Assembly: GCA_045591645.1 (NCBI GenBank)
Contig: JAZNTG010000001.1
Location: 1-64,000, forward strand
Length of the DNA stretch: 64,000 nucleotides
Direction: 5' to 3'
From: SFWF01 sp045591645
GTDB taxonomy: Bacteria; Bacillota; Clostridia; Oscillospirales; Acutalibacteraceae
The notes under the pieces were generated by a model. It saw only the letters and a program-made list of their open reading frames with translations. It did not search any database and was not told where the DNA came from. Positions within the stretch are counted from its first letter, which is position 1. Each line of letters starts with the position of its first letter. This document shows, piece by piece, positions 53,533-62,403 of this stretch. The translations under genes were made by a program, and so were the position numbers.

Positions 53533-54506
53533 TATTTCTTATTCCTTTGTGCTTCTTTTTTTTCGTACGCGTTAATTATACTCTGAACAAGCTTATGCCT
53601 TACAACATCTTTAGCCGAGAGCCTGATTATAGAAATATCCTCAATATTTTTGAGAACAGATACAGCATCCGTAAGACCCGATTTTTTACCGCCCGGCAGG
53701 TCTATCTGAGTGATATCACCTGTAACAACGACCTTTGAATTAAAGCCGAGACGTGTCAAGAACATTTTCATTTGCTCGGGCGTGGTGTTCTGAGCCTCAT
53801 CAAGAATTATAAAGCTGTCGTCAAGGGTTCTGCCGCGCATATAGGCAAGCGGTGCAACCTCGATATCTCCGCGCTCCTGACAGCGCTTGAAGTTTTCTGC
53901 TCCAAGCATATCAAAAAGAGCATCATAAAGCGGTCTGAGATATGGATCGACCTTTTGCTGAAGGTCTCCCGGTAAAAAGCCTAGGCTCTCACCTGCTTCC
54001 ACTGCAGGTCGGGTCAATATTATTCTGTTTATCTCCTTAGCTCTGAAAGCCTTAACCGCCATAGCAACAGCCAGATAGGTCTTACCTGTGCCTGCAGGTC
54101 CGATAGCAATGGTGACCGTATTAGCCTTGATAGCATCGAGATATCTTTTTTGTCCGAGAGTCTTTGCCTTTATCGGCTTACCCTTGGACGTAACACAAAC
54201 GCAGTCGGAATGAGCATAATTCGAAATCTTATCCTCTTCACCGTCCGAAACAAGAGAAATAACATAATCAATGCTCTGGTCGTTCAGCTGCTCTCCGTTA
54301 TTGATAAGCGCGAGAAGCCCGTTAACTGCACGAACAGCGCCCGAAACCTGCTCAGGCTCACCCTTTATTCTGATATAACTTCCGTGAGATGTGACCGAGA
54401 CAGAATAATGCTTTTCTATCTTCAGAATGTTTTCATCGAAGCTTCCGAAAAGGGTCACTATCTGCTCCATTCTTTCAATACTTATGATCTCTTCCGTAAT
54501 TTTCAC
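53532..54506 (-). CDS. phoH: PhoH family ATPase
   Basis: The 324-residue protein has a KH-like N-terminal part and the PhoH helicase-like ATPase with Walker A IGPAGTGKTYLAVAMAV near 138, GESLGFLPGDLQQKVDPYLRPLYDAL, and Walker B FIILDEAQNTTPEQMK. PhoH is tied to RNA metabolism through its fixed link to ybeY and era. It follows yqfD by 54 bases. Confidence 0.95.
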   Translation of the reverse strand: MKITEEIISIERMEQIVTLFGSFDENILKIEKHYSVSVTSHGSYIRIKGEPEQVSGAVRAVNGLLALINNGEQLNDQSIDYVISLVSDGEEDKISNYAHSDCVCVTSKGKPIKAKTLGQKRYLDAIKANTVTIAIGPAGTGKTYLAVAMAVKAFRAKEINRIILTRPAVEAGESLGFLPGDLQQKVDPYLRPLYDALFDMLGAENFKRCQERGDIEVAPLAYMRGRTLDDSFIILDEAQNTTPEQMKMFLTRLGFNSKVVVTGDITQIDLPGGKKSGLTDAVSVLKNIEDISIIRLSAKDVVRHKLVQSIINAYEKKEAQRNKK

Positions 54507-54560
54507 CGTGCCTTTTAAATATTCTTTTACATTATAACATATCTTTTACATTTTTTCAAT

Positions 54561-55733
54561 TTAACTTGCAACATTTATTTTTTGTAATTGAGCAATATTT
54601 TCAAGGCACCTGCAATCGAAAATAATAATGTAATTATTTGCATCCTCAGATAATGTGTGATCGAGTATATACAGCTCGCTCATCTCGTACTTTTTAATTT
54701 CTTCCAACAGCTTTGCTACAGCGTCATTCATAACCTCTTCCCGACTGCGTTGGATATTTTGGTATTCAACCTCTATAAATCTACGCTTTATTATATTAAT
54801 GGGCAATTCACCGCCGAAAAACCGCACTTTATCCATCACAAGCTCAGACTGATAGCTGAAATGCAGAGAATCCAGATATATCGGGAGCTTGAACCCAAAA
54901 AGATCTATAACGCTTCTTTCAGTAACATATCCGCTCTTCTTTGCAACAGTTTTTATTTTCGGAAGTGTTATTGTAACCGACTTACTCGTTTCAGCAAATA
55001 CTTTACCCTCAGAATAGGTAAACCGCTGTGAATTCAGTTCAGGAGCACCTGAGACAAGAACCTCGCCCTTTCTTACCACTGTTCCGACATTGACAATTTT
55101 ATTGCCTGATATAATATCGATGCTTTTTATGATCCCGTCAGTTACTGCAACAAGGTTTGAATACTCGTTTTTACCTGTCTTATCGTACTCATTAACCTCT
55201 GTAACATTAACCGTCAGCTTTGTTCCCTCCAGATTAAAGGAGCACCATGATATATCGCGTATCAGCAGCGGCAATCTGTCTCTCAGGGCATATGAATCAA
55301 GCTCTGAACGCGGCATTCCGCTGTGCACTCCGAGCTGTGTATATGCGCTGATAATTGCTTGGTCGGATATTGTTTTATTGCCTACGATCTCAATTTGCCA
55401 GATAAACTGAGAAAAGGCAAACAGCACGGCACAAAAAACAGCAACGCCCACCGCCAAGCTTTTTCTTTTGCTTATAAATAATATTTTTTTCGGCAGTCCG
55501 ATAAAAGCAGTGTGAAAAATCTTGATCTTATGACCAAACTCTCGGCGAAGCTTTCGAACATTCTTATAATCCGACAGTGACATATTCAAAAGAATATTTC
55601 CGTTTTCTCTTACTACACTCCATACTGAAATTTTATTTTTAAGGCAAAAGTTTAAAAACGCGGCATCGCTATCGCCCGTAAGCTTCACGGTAACATAACC
55701 GCAAAGCCAGCGTATGATCTTAAGAATATTCAT
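54561..55733 (-). CDS. yqfD: Sporulation protein YqfD
   Basis: YqfD is a SigE-dependent sporulation membrane protein of unclear function in Bacillus. The 390-residue protein has a N-terminal alpha/beta part, one membrane helix (SLAVGVAVFCAVLFAFSQFIW, near 90-110), and a POTRA-like domain after it (IEIVGNKTISDQAIISAYTQLGV). It lies six bases after yqfC, the usual pair, and before phoH. Confidence 0.9.
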   Translation of the reverse strand: MNILKIIRWLCGYVTVKLTGDSDAAFLNFCLKNKISVWSVVRENGNILLNMSLSDYKNVRKLRREFGHKIKIFHTAFIGLPKKILFISKRKSLAVGVAVFCAVLFAFSQFIWQIEIVGNKTISDQAIISAYTQLGVHSGMPRSELDSYALRDRLPLLIRDISWCSFNLEGTKLTVNVTEVNEYDKTGKNEYSNLVAVTDGIIKSIDIISGNKIVNVGTVVRKGEVLVSGAPELNSQRFTYSEGKVFAETSKSVTITLPKIKTVAKKSGYVTERSVIDLFGFKLPIYLDSLHFSYQSELVMDKVRFFGGELPINIIKRRFIEVEYQNIQRSREEVMNDAVAKLLEEIKKYEMSELYILDHTLSEDANNYIIIFDCRCLENIAQLQKINVAS

Positions 55734-55739
55734 AGCTTT

Positions 55740-56018
55740 TTAACCCTCAAACTCAATACTTATAATATGACCGAAAATTACAATATGCACATCAGTTACC
55801 GTACCGATACCCAGCTCGCGTCCCAGAATCTGCAGAGTGCCTTTTTTTAACTTTAGACAAATAAGCTCGCTTGTGTATTCCATAACAGAAAAACTTCCGT
55901 CGAGCAGAAGACGCTTATTGGAAAACATCTCAATATGTATTTGATTACCCACCGCTAAATACGGAAGCTCAGACGCATAGATATCGCTTAAAATATCATT
56001 CTTCCTTTTTTCCGACAC
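55740..56018 (-). CDS. yqfC: Sporulation protein YqfC
   Basis: The 92-residue protein has LLDGSFSVMEYTSELICLKLKKGTLQI and GHIISIEFEG, matching the YqfC family. I take the GTG at 56018, ten bases after GGAG; a GTG three codons upstream lies too near the ribosome site. yqfC-yqfD is a SigE operon in Bacillus; CATATACT at a -10-like position on the minus strand upstream could serve the same, but this is weak. Confidence 0.85.
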   Translation of the reverse strand: MSEKRKNDILSDIYASELPYLAVGNQIHIEMFSNKRLLLDGSFSVMEYTSELICLKLKKGTLQILGRELGIGTVTDVHIVIFGHIISIEFEG

Positions 56019-56096
56019 AAAAATCACGCTCCGATAGAGTATATGATTTCCGTGCTAATATAATGCTGCTTTACATATATTTAACAAGGTGATAAT

Positions 56097-57146
56097 ATGA
56101 GGACTCAACGCATAATTTCAGGAGCTTTTGCACTAATAATTCTTGCTGGCTTTATAGCCCGTCCGTCCGAGCTTATACAGGGCGCAACAAAGGGATTGCT
56201 TATCTGCGCAGACGTGATTGTGCCCTCGCTCTTTCCCTTCACAGCCGTTTCTATATTTCTTTTCAGCTGTGGATTTATGAGGTATGTAGAAAAAGCTATA
56301 AATCCAGTTACAAAAAGAATTTTGGGTCTGAATGGCAGTGCATTCTGCGTTGTTTTAATGTCCTTTGCAGGCGGCTTTCCCGTAGGTGCGAGATTAATAG
56401 ACGAGCTAGCGGCAAAAAAATCTATCAGCGAAAATACAGCGAGGAGAATGCTCTGCTACTGTGTTAATCCTGGACCTGCCTTTGTTATTATCGGAATAGG
56501 TCAGACCCTTTTAAATAATCAGGTAGTTGGTGTCATACTCTATTTTTCAAATATTCTGTCATCGCTTATTCTTTGTATTATACTCTCCTTTAAAGAGCGA
56601 AAAGAAAAAAGACAGAGCTCATACAGGAAAAGCAATACAGAAAGCGTTTCGGATATTTTTGTAAGATCAGTTTCAGATGCGTCCTCATCGATAATAGGAA
56701 TATGCGGCTTTGTAATTCTCTTTTCAACATTAATTCAAATTTTATCAAGCATATCTCAAAACGAGCTCACAGACCGTATATCAGCACTTATGGAAATAAG
56801 CAACGGAACGGTGCTGTTCTCGAAAAATATTGTGTATTTATCTTTTTTGACCTCATTTTCAGGCTTTTGCGTACATATGCAGATACTAACTGTGTGCAAG
56901 AATTTCAAAGTCAGATATCTTACGTTTTTAATATCTCGTATAATCAGCGGTCTGCTGAGTATGTCGATAACAACTCTGTTTTTAAAAATTTTCCGCATTT
57001 CTGTACCCGTCATATCCTTGAACAGAAATCTCTTCGATAATCTAAGCGGTGTGTCGCTTCCCCTCTCAGCCGCACTGATATTTATGTCGGTAACGCTTTT
57101 AATATCGCTCAAACAAAATAATGTGGAAAAATGTAAAAGAATGTGA
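56097..57146 (+). CDS. ylbJ: Sporulation integral membrane protein YlbJ
   Basis: The 349-residue protein has about eight hydrophobic helices and the nucleoside recognition (Gate-like) motif in MSFAGGFPVGARLIDEL near 100. YlbJ is a SigE-controlled mother-cell membrane protein important for spore cortex in Bacillus. An AAGGTGAT ribosome site precedes the ATG. Divergent from yqfC with 78 bases between them. Confidence 0.9.
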   Translation: MRTQRIISGAFALIILAGFIARPSELIQGATKGLLICADVIVPSLFPFTAVSIFLFSCGFMRYVEKAINPVTKRILGLNGSAFCVVLMSFAGGFPVGARLIDELAAKKSISENTARRMLCYCVNPGPAFVIIGIGQTLLNNQVVGVILYFSNILSSLILCIILSFKERKEKRQSSYRKSNTESVSDIFVRSVSDASSSIIGICGFVILFSTLIQILSSISQNELTDRISALMEISNGTVLFSKNIVYLSFLTSFSGFCVHMQILTVCKNFKVRYLTFLISRIISGLLSMSITTLFLKIFRISVPVISLNRNLFDNLSGVSLPLSAALIFMSVTLLISLKQNNVEKCKRM

Positions 57147-57175
57147 TATACTTTAGTAAAGAAACGAGGGATGAT

Positions 57176-57391
57176 ATGAAAAAGCTTGTATTTAATAAAA
57201 AACAAGAAAAATACTGTATGTATTGCAGATTCGGTCAGTATCTTGAATATTCAGATGAGGTTTTTTGCACTAAAAAGGGCTTTGTCAATAAATTCGGCAA
57301 ATGTATGAAATATAAATATGATGCTCTTAAGCGTATTCCAAAAGTATCTGACGTCAGCTCAAATTTCAAAAAAGAAGATTTTATTATATAA
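57176..57391 (+). CDS. Small Cys-rich protein, unknown
   Basis: The 71-residue protein begins MKKLVFNKKQEKYCMYCRFG and has four Cys (CMYC, C and C in EVFCTKKGFVNKFGKCMKYKYDALKR), a likely zinc site. The tail is basic. I chose the ATG at 57176 after GAGGGATG. It follows ylbJ by 29 bases on the same strand, so it may be cotranscribed. Small Cys-rich genes like this occur in Ruminococcaceae; I cannot name the family. Confidence 0.7.
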   Translation: MKKLVFNKKQEKYCMYCRFGQYLEYSDEVFCTKKGFVNKFGKCMKYKYDALKRIPKVSDVSSNFKKEDFII

Positions 57392-57437
57392 CAATAATGC
57401 TTTAATAAAAATATTTTATTTCGATGCAATTTTTGTA

Positions 57438-57466
57438 TTGACAAATACCGATATTGTCGATATAAT
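57438..57466 (+). promoter_or_regulatory. Promoter of tRNA-His and tRNA-Gln
   Basis: TTGACA (57438-57443) and TATAAT (57461-57466), exact 17-base spacer. Confidence 0.85.
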
Positions 57467-57479
57467 ATTGCTCGTCCAC

Positions 57480-57557
<78 letters not shown>

Positions 57558-57583
57558 CTTTTTTTATACCTAAAATTCAATAC

Positions 57584-57658
57584 AGGGGTGTCGTCAAGCG
57601 GTAAGACAACGGATTTTGATTCCGTCATTCGTAGGTTCGAATCCTGCCACCCCTGCCA
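57584..57658 (+). tRNA. tRNA-Gln(TTG)
   Basis: Acceptor AGGGGTG with CACCCCT, anticodon loop TTTTGAT (TTG), T-arm GTAGGTTCGAATCCTGC and encoded CCA. Confidence 0.95.
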
Positions 57659-57659
57659 G

Positions 57660-57691
57660 AAAAACCGACTTGTTTCGACAAGTCGGTTTTT
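57660..57691 (+). terminator. Terminator of tRNA-His/tRNA-Gln
   Basis: AAAAACCGACTTGT and ACAAGTCGGTTTTT form a 14-bp stem with TTCG-type loop. Confidence 0.9.
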
Positions 57692-57700
57692 CAACTAAAT

Positions 57701-57787
57701 CCACCCTTACGGGTGGGTGAAATATTGCTTCGCAATGTGAAATACCTGTGGGCATGAGTGGATCTATTTCATTTCACCTTCTGCGTT
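57701..57787. repeat. Cluster of small hairpins separated by TGAAAT units
   Basis: CCACCC-ttac-GGGTGG (57701-57716) and ATTGC-ttc-GCAAT (57724-57736) are flanked by TGAAAT, which recurs through 57787 (TTTCAT/TTTCAC). No gene is present. It resembles intergenic hairpin repeats of Clostridia, recalled not searched. Confidence 0.5.
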
Positions 57788-57862
57788 GGCATAAAATTTC
57801 ACAATTTAAAGAAGGATTACATGCAATAGAATTCATCAATACACCACCCATTAATACAAAAC

Positions 57863-57889
57863 ACCCGACTTCCTTATCAGAAGTCGGGT
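57863..57889 (-). terminator. Terminator of the MBL-fold lipoprotein gene
   Basis: ACCCGACTT and AAGTCGGGT form a 9-bp stem with a 9-base loop downstream of the minus-strand stop. Confidence 0.7.
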
Positions 57890-57907
57890 CTGTCTTTTAT
57901 GTTTACA

Positions 57908-58954
57908 TTATTTATATTCAATAGATAAATCTTCCATATTGACAGTTACTGTTTTTGAATGATGGAATATCTCCGCACCTGAATCATTAATTAAATAATA
58001 ATTTTCAGCCCATTTTCTATCATTGTAAAATTCATCAGCCTTTAAATTTTTTTCAGATATAGGGATAAAAACTATCTGCGGATTTAATTGTTCATAGCAT
58101 GTTTTGAGTTCTAATGCTTCCTCAGCAGTGGCAAGTGAACGACCGTGGTGCGGAGTTTGGTAAATATCGCACTTCAGATCCTCAAGAGGTCGATAAACGG
58201 AAGAGTTTTTATCAAACAGCTGCAAAAGTCTATTATGGTCGGTATCGCCTGTAACAAGGAATGACTTGCCGGTATCAAAATTCATTTTGAAAACAGCCGA
58301 AATATTGTTAGGTCTTGTATCTTCGTTGCTATTAAGATTGCTTGAGGTTAACAATGTATCAACCGTACAATGCGGAAATTCTATCTTCTCACCGGTTATA
58401 AGATAGTGCCTTTCAGCATTCGGATATGCGTTCATAGCGCCTTCAAGCAAGTCTTCCATTGCTGTTTGACGATCTTCATAGTCATCTCCACCGGGAGAAT
58501 TTATGTAAAATGCTCTTACGTCCAATCTGTCAGCTTGTTCTTTAAGGAACTCTGCAGCGCACTCAACATGATCATTATGAAAATGTGTGAAGAACCAACC
58601 TAGAATAACGGGTTTTTCACCTTTTGTGGTTCGGTCAAATAAATACTTAAACAGGACATTGGAGTGTTTAGAATAAAATTGATTGCCCTGACCACCGTCA
58701 ATGATTATAAAGCCTTGGTTACGAAGAGTTATAACGTAGGACATTCCACCTGTTCCGGGAACTAATTCAAGCTGAGCTACTGATAAAGGATTGTTTACTT
58801 TTTCGACTTCTTCTTGTTTGCTTTCTGAACTAATTTCACTGTTCAAACCGGAAGACACAGTTGAACTATCGGTATTGTCTTTTCCGCCGTTGCAGCCCGA
58901 AGTGCCAAGTAAAACACTAATAACTAAAAAAAGTGATATTAATATATTTTTCAT
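57908..58954 (-). CDS. MBL-fold hydrolase lipoprotein (ComEC C-terminal-like)
   Basis: The 348-residue protein has a lipobox signal (LGTSGC, Cys21) and a Ser-rich linker, then a metallo-beta-lactamase domain: FFTHFHNDHVECAAEFL (HxHxDH) near 119, VTGDTDHNRLL and TPHHGRSLATAEEAL. The layout resembles the C-terminal domain of ComEC and stand-alone secreted relatives that cleave nucleic acid or phosphodiesters. It has no linked competence genes. Substrate unknown. Confidence 0.82.
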   Translation of the reverse strand: MKNILISLFLVISVLLGTSGCNGGKDNTDSSTVSSGLNSEISSESKQEEVEKVNNPLSVAQLELVPGTGGMSYVITLRNQGFIIIDGGQGNQFYSKHSNVLFKYLFDRTTKGEKPVILGWFFTHFHNDHVECAAEFLKEQADRLDVRAFYINSPGGDDYEDRQTAMEDLLEGAMNAYPNAERHYLITGEKIEFPHCTVDTLLTSSNLNSNEDTRPNNISAVFKMNFDTGKSFLVTGDTDHNRLLQLFDKNSSVYRPLEDLKCDIYQTPHHGRSLATAEEALELKTCYEQLNPQIVFIPISEKNLKADEFYNDRKWAENYYLINDSGAEIFHHSKTVTVNMEDLSIEYK

Positions 58955-59295
58955 TTCAAATACATCTCCCAGTTTATAAATATTGTTTTATCATTCGCTG
59001 TTTAATTCGCAAGATATGCTTTGATAACCTCTAGCTCATATCCAGCATTATTTTTAGATTGAATTAATTAAGCGCTTAAAATTTCAATAAAATATATTTA
59101 ACTATTTCAAATTAATATTACGCAATGCTTTTTGCTTAAAATATATAACCTCCTTAATGTTTTTTAAAATATTTTTACTGAGACTTGCTAATAATAAATA
59201 TACATTAGACCTATTTAAAAAGCAATTACAATAATTTTCAAAATAGATTGCAAAAATTATCTCGAAGTGATATAAGCAGAGAAGGAGTAAGACTT
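58955..59295. other. AT-rich intergenic region without gene
   Basis: About 340 bases between the MBL lipoprotein and SulP genes. I see no ORF. One 12-bp palindrome TTAAGCGCTTAA (59068-59079) could be a LacI-family-type operator for the leftward gene, but there is no further support. Confidence 0.5.
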
Positions 59296-59329
59296 AAAAA
59301 AGAACCGACTATTCAGTCGGTTCTTTTTT
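59296..59329 (-). terminator. Terminator of the SulP gene
   Basis: AAAAAAGAACCGACT and AGTCGGTTCTTTTTT form a 15-bp stem with a 4-base loop, overlapping the stop codon. Confidence 0.9.
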
Positions 59330-60595
59330 TAATGCCTTTTTAATTATCAGGATTGAAAAATGAACTATTAATCCTACCACGATGGCGATAACCAAATCAA
59401 ATATGACTGTGAGCACAAAGGTAAGAATAAGAACAATTATATTGGTAATATTCTTAGCTTTCAGGATATCTGCAAATTTCTTATATTCACTCATATTATA
59501 GGCAACCATAAACAGAATGGCTGCAATTGCAGGCATCGGTATCAGCTCTGCATAAGGCATAAGAAACAAAAGCACAAACAGTAAAACGATAGCGTGAACC
59601 ATTCCCGCAACCGGTGTTCTGCCACCGTTCTTGGCGTTTGCAGAGGTTCGTGCAATAGCGCCTGTCGCAGGTATTCCACCGAATAGGACTGATGCGATAT
59701 TTCCGAGTCCCTGACCTACAAGCTCGGCATTTGAGTTGTGCTTGGAGTTGACCATATTATCAGCAACAACACAGGACAAAAGCGATTCAATCGCTGCAAG
59801 TATTGCGATAGTAAATGCATCGGGTATGACAGCTGCTATCTTCTCCGGGCTAAGGTCCATTCCTGCAAAATCAACCTTAGGCAATCCCGTAGGAATATTG
59901 TAAAGCTCCCCTATCGTTTTTACACCATCGCCAAGCATCGGTACAAAAGCTACCAGCAAAGCGCCGACTATAACTGCTATAAGTGACGGCGGAACGCGCT
60001 TTTCAACCTTGGGATAAAATATAAGTATTGCGAGGCAAACTACTCCTATAAGTAATGACTGCCAGCTAAAGGTGTCTAAAGAATGTATATTTGCTTCTAT
60101 CTTTTCAATAGTTTCTATCGGCTTTACACCTTCTGCATATGTAAGCCCTAAAAAGTCCTTTATCTGACCGATCAGAATAGTAACTGCGATACCTGAGGTA
60201 AAACCAACTGTTATGGTATTAGGTATAAATCTAATAAGCGAGCCGAACTTAAATATACCCATCAAAACAAGGATAATTCCTGCCAGAACGGTTGCAATAA
60301 ATAAACCGTCCATACCCTGCGCCGCAACTATCCCTGCGACAATGGTTGCAAAGGCGGCGGTGGGTCCCGCTATCTGAATACGGCTACCGCCAAAAAGCGA
60401 TACTACAAATCCCGCTGCTATTGCAGTATAGATACCGCAGGCAGGCTCAACACCTGAGGCGAGCGCTAGCGCGATAGAAAGCGGTAAAGCAATTATCGCA
60501 ACGATAATGCCCGCAACAACATCCTTAAAAAACTGCTCCTTAGAATAGCTTTTCATAACCGAAAAGAATTTTGGTTTCAAATAAAATTCCGTCAC
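59309..60595 (-). CDS. SulP family anion transporter lacking STAS domain
   Basis: The 428-residue protein has the SulP membrane core: KDVVAGIIVAIIALPLSIALALASG near 20 and FGGIPATGAIARTSANAKNGGRTPVAGMVHA near 300 with about 14 helices. Family members carry sulfate, bicarbonate or dicarboxylates. The usual cytoplasmic STAS domain of about 120 residues after the last helix is absent; the protein ends KKALKKEPTE. The DNA shows a clean stop and terminator, so no truncation by frameshift is seen. Confidence 0.9.
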   Translation of the reverse strand: MTEFYLKPKFFSVMKSYSKEQFFKDVVAGIIVAIIALPLSIALALASGVEPACGIYTAIAAGFVVSLFGGSRIQIAGPTAAFATIVAGIVAAQGMDGLFIATVLAGIILVLMGIFKFGSLIRFIPNTITVGFTSGIAVTILIGQIKDFLGLTYAEGVKPIETIEKIEANIHSLDTFSWQSLLIGVVCLAILIFYPKVEKRVPPSLIAVIVGALLVAFVPMLGDGVKTIGELYNIPTGLPKVDFAGMDLSPEKIAAVIPDAFTIAILAAIESLLSCVVADNMVNSKHNSNAELVGQGLGNIASVLFGGIPATGAIARTSANAKNGGRTPVAGMVHAIVLLFVLLFLMPYAELIPMPAIAAILFMVAYNMSEYKKFADILKAKNITNIIVLILTFVLTVIFDLVIAIVVGLIVHFSILIIKKALKKEPTE

Positions 60596-60710
60596 TTAAA
60601 ACTCATCTCTCCTATATAAATTTCAGTATTACTTATTTTACCAATACAACAAGCTACTGTAAACAGACAGAATTCACATAAATTCAACTCTTCTGATAGA
60701 ATGTTTATAC

Positions 60711-60741
60711 TAGTGTGACAAGACTCGAACCTGCCACACTA
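60711..60741. other. tRNA T-arm-like hairpin remnant
   Basis: TAGTGTG and CACACTA flank a minus-strand GCAGGTTCGAGTCTTGT that looks like a T-arm with acceptor ends. No D-arm or anticodon arm exists nearby. It lies 20 bases before the oppA-like promoter. Possibly a scar of a lost tRNA or an attachment site. Confidence 0.4.
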
Positions 60742-60759
60742 AAATACTTCATTTACCTA

Positions 60760-60788
60760 TTGAAAACGAGCAAAATATATATTATACT
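60760..60788 (+). promoter_or_regulatory. Promoter of the peptide-binding lipoprotein gene
   Basis: TTGAAA (60760-60765) and TATACT (60783-60788), 17-base spacer, 28 bases before the start codon. Confidence 0.6.
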
Positions 60789-60816
60789 TATATACAATAA
60801 ATAATATGGTGATGAG

Positions 60817-62250
60817 ATGATTTTTTTTAAGAAGATCTGCGCAATTTTGATTGCCGCTGTAATTTTAATTTTTACTTCGGGCTGCAGCGCAGATTACAAG
60901 GATGCTTATATATATTTTGAGCTTGAAAACAAACCATCTACCCTTGACCCTCAGCTTGTGTCGACAAGGGAAGAAAATGTTATCGTGCGCTCTATTTTCG
61001 ATACCCTGCTTCGCTATGATGAAAACGGGGATGTCGTTGCATCTGCCTGCTCTTCATATGAGAAAAACGGACTTACCTACACCTTTAAGATAAGCCCCGA
61101 CGCTTATTGGACGAGTGGCGAAAAGCTGACTGCATATGATTTTGAATTCGGCTTTAAGCGCGCACTTGATCCCGATACCGCTGCTCCTGCCGCCGCGACG
61201 CTGGGCTCTGTTGCGTCTGCAAATGCAAGCGATGCAGATACCTTTGTTATAACACTATCCTTTGACGATCCTGACTTTTTAAACACCCTCACTACTTCCA
61301 TCACTATGCCCTGTAATGAGAAATTCTTTAACGAATGCAAAGGCAGATACGGGCTTGAGCTAGAGACAACTCCTGCTTGCGGATCTTATTATATAAGGAA
61401 ATGGCCGACCGAGAGTAAATTTCTTATAAGACTTGCTAAAAATCTTGAATATAAGGGCTATTTTGAGGCAAGAAATATGCGTGTTTATTTCACCTGCGAT
61501 GAGCGTGAAAACCTTGAAATGCTCACAGAAGACGATACCGATTTTGCTTATGTATCTTGCGAGGAAGCTGAAAAAGCTGCCGAAAGCGGACTTAATACCT
61601 CGGCTTTAGAGGATGTTTCGTATATGCTTTTCCTCTCACCCTCTCTTTCAGAGGATATTCGTCTTGCAATTATGAAATCGGTAAAGAATGAGCAGAGCAT
61701 TTATAACACCTATTACGGTTCTGCCGTTTCAAGCAGTATCGCGCCCAAGGCTCTTAAAGCTTCCCTTTCTGATTTTAAAACCGATTTTCCCTATGATATC
61801 GACCACGCGGCTCATCTTTACAGTGAAGCTATCTTAAACTCTGAGGACTCTTCACTCAGTGGCATTACGGTAAAATGCTATAGTGACCCCGCCGCCCTAG
61901 CCACCGCAAAGTCCCTAGCCGCACATTGGCAGCAGAAGCTCGGCGCTTTTGTAAATCTCGAAGAGGTAGCTTCACTCTCTTCTCTTGAAGCTGCTTATTC
62001 AAGCGATAATTACTCGATTATGATAATGCCCTTGACCGCCTCCTTCCGCCATTCGGCATCTTATCTTTCGCAGTTCAAGACAAAATCAACCGATCTTCAG
62101 TCAGCACAAAATGAGCTTGGCGAAGCATCTCTCTGCTATCCGCTGTTTAATCAGAGCAGCTATGTTGCGTCAGCTTCATATATTGAGAATTTCAACAAAA
62201 TAATCGAGAACGGAATTCCCGATATCGCCCTCGCTATAAAGAAGGAATAA
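60817..62250 (+). CDS. Peptide ABC transporter substrate-binding lipoprotein (OppA family), orphan
   Basis: The 477-residue protein has a lipobox signal (FTSGCSAD, Cys23) and the SBP_bac_5 opening ELENKPSTLDPQLVSTREENVIVRSIFDTLLRYDENG. DFEFGFKRALDPDTAAPAA matches the OppA pattern for oligopeptide-binding proteins. No permease or ATPase gene is adjacent: upstream is the divergent SulP gene, downstream the pyr attenuator. It is shorter than typical OppA (about 540). Confidence 0.88.
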   Translation: MIFFKKICAILIAAVILIFTSGCSADYKDAYIYFELENKPSTLDPQLVSTREENVIVRSIFDTLLRYDENGDVVASACSSYEKNGLTYTFKISPDAYWTSGEKLTAYDFEFGFKRALDPDTAAPAAATLGSVASANASDADTFVITLSFDDPDFLNTLTTSITMPCNEKFFNECKGRYGLELETTPACGSYYIRKWPTESKFLIRLAKNLEYKGYFEARNMRVYFTCDERENLEMLTEDDTDFAYVSCEEAEKAAESGLNTSALEDVSYMLFLSPSLSEDIRLAIMKSVKNEQSIYNTYYGSAVSSSIAPKALKASLSDFKTDFPYDIDHAAHLYSEAILNSEDSSLSGITVKCYSDPAALATAKSLAAHWQQKLGAFVNLEEVASLSSLEAAYSSDNYSIMIMPLTASFRHSASYLSQFKTKSTDLQSAQNELGEASLCYPLFNQSSYVASASYIENFNKIIENGIPDIALAIKKE

Positions 62251-62274
62251 TTTTATAAAATTCGTCTTTTTTGG

Positions 62275-62303
62275 TTGACACATACAGTGCGCTATGATAT
62301 AAT
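62275..62303 (+). promoter_or_regulatory. Promoter of pyrC-carB
   Basis: TTGACA (62275-62280) and TATAAT (62298-62303), exact 17-base spacer, 149 bases before pyrC. Confidence 0.88.
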
Positions 62304-62314
62304 CATTTGCAGTA

Positions 62315-62350
62315 AATCTTTAAAGACGATACAGAGATATCGGCAAGATT
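62315..62350 (+). promoter_or_regulatory. PyrR-binding anti-antiterminator hairpin
   Basis: AATCTT (62315-62320) pairs AAGATT (62345-62350) and CGATA (62327-62331) pairs TATCG (62338-62342), leaving loop CAGAGA, the PyrR recognition loop. GGCAAGATT (62342-62350) can instead pair AGTCTTGCC (62404-62412), the 5' arm of the terminator, as the antiterminator. PyrR with UMP would favour termination. Confidence 0.85.
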
Positions 62351-62403
62351 AACGGATATTCAAATTTCAGATACTCTTTTGAGTGTCGGGTTTTTTGTGT
62401 GAG

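Noticed and set aside
59068..59079. Palindrome TTAAGCGCTTAA between the lipoprotein and SulP genes
   Set aside because: A 12-bp palindrome alone in AT-rich DNA, without promoter overlap that I can show, is too weak to call an operator.
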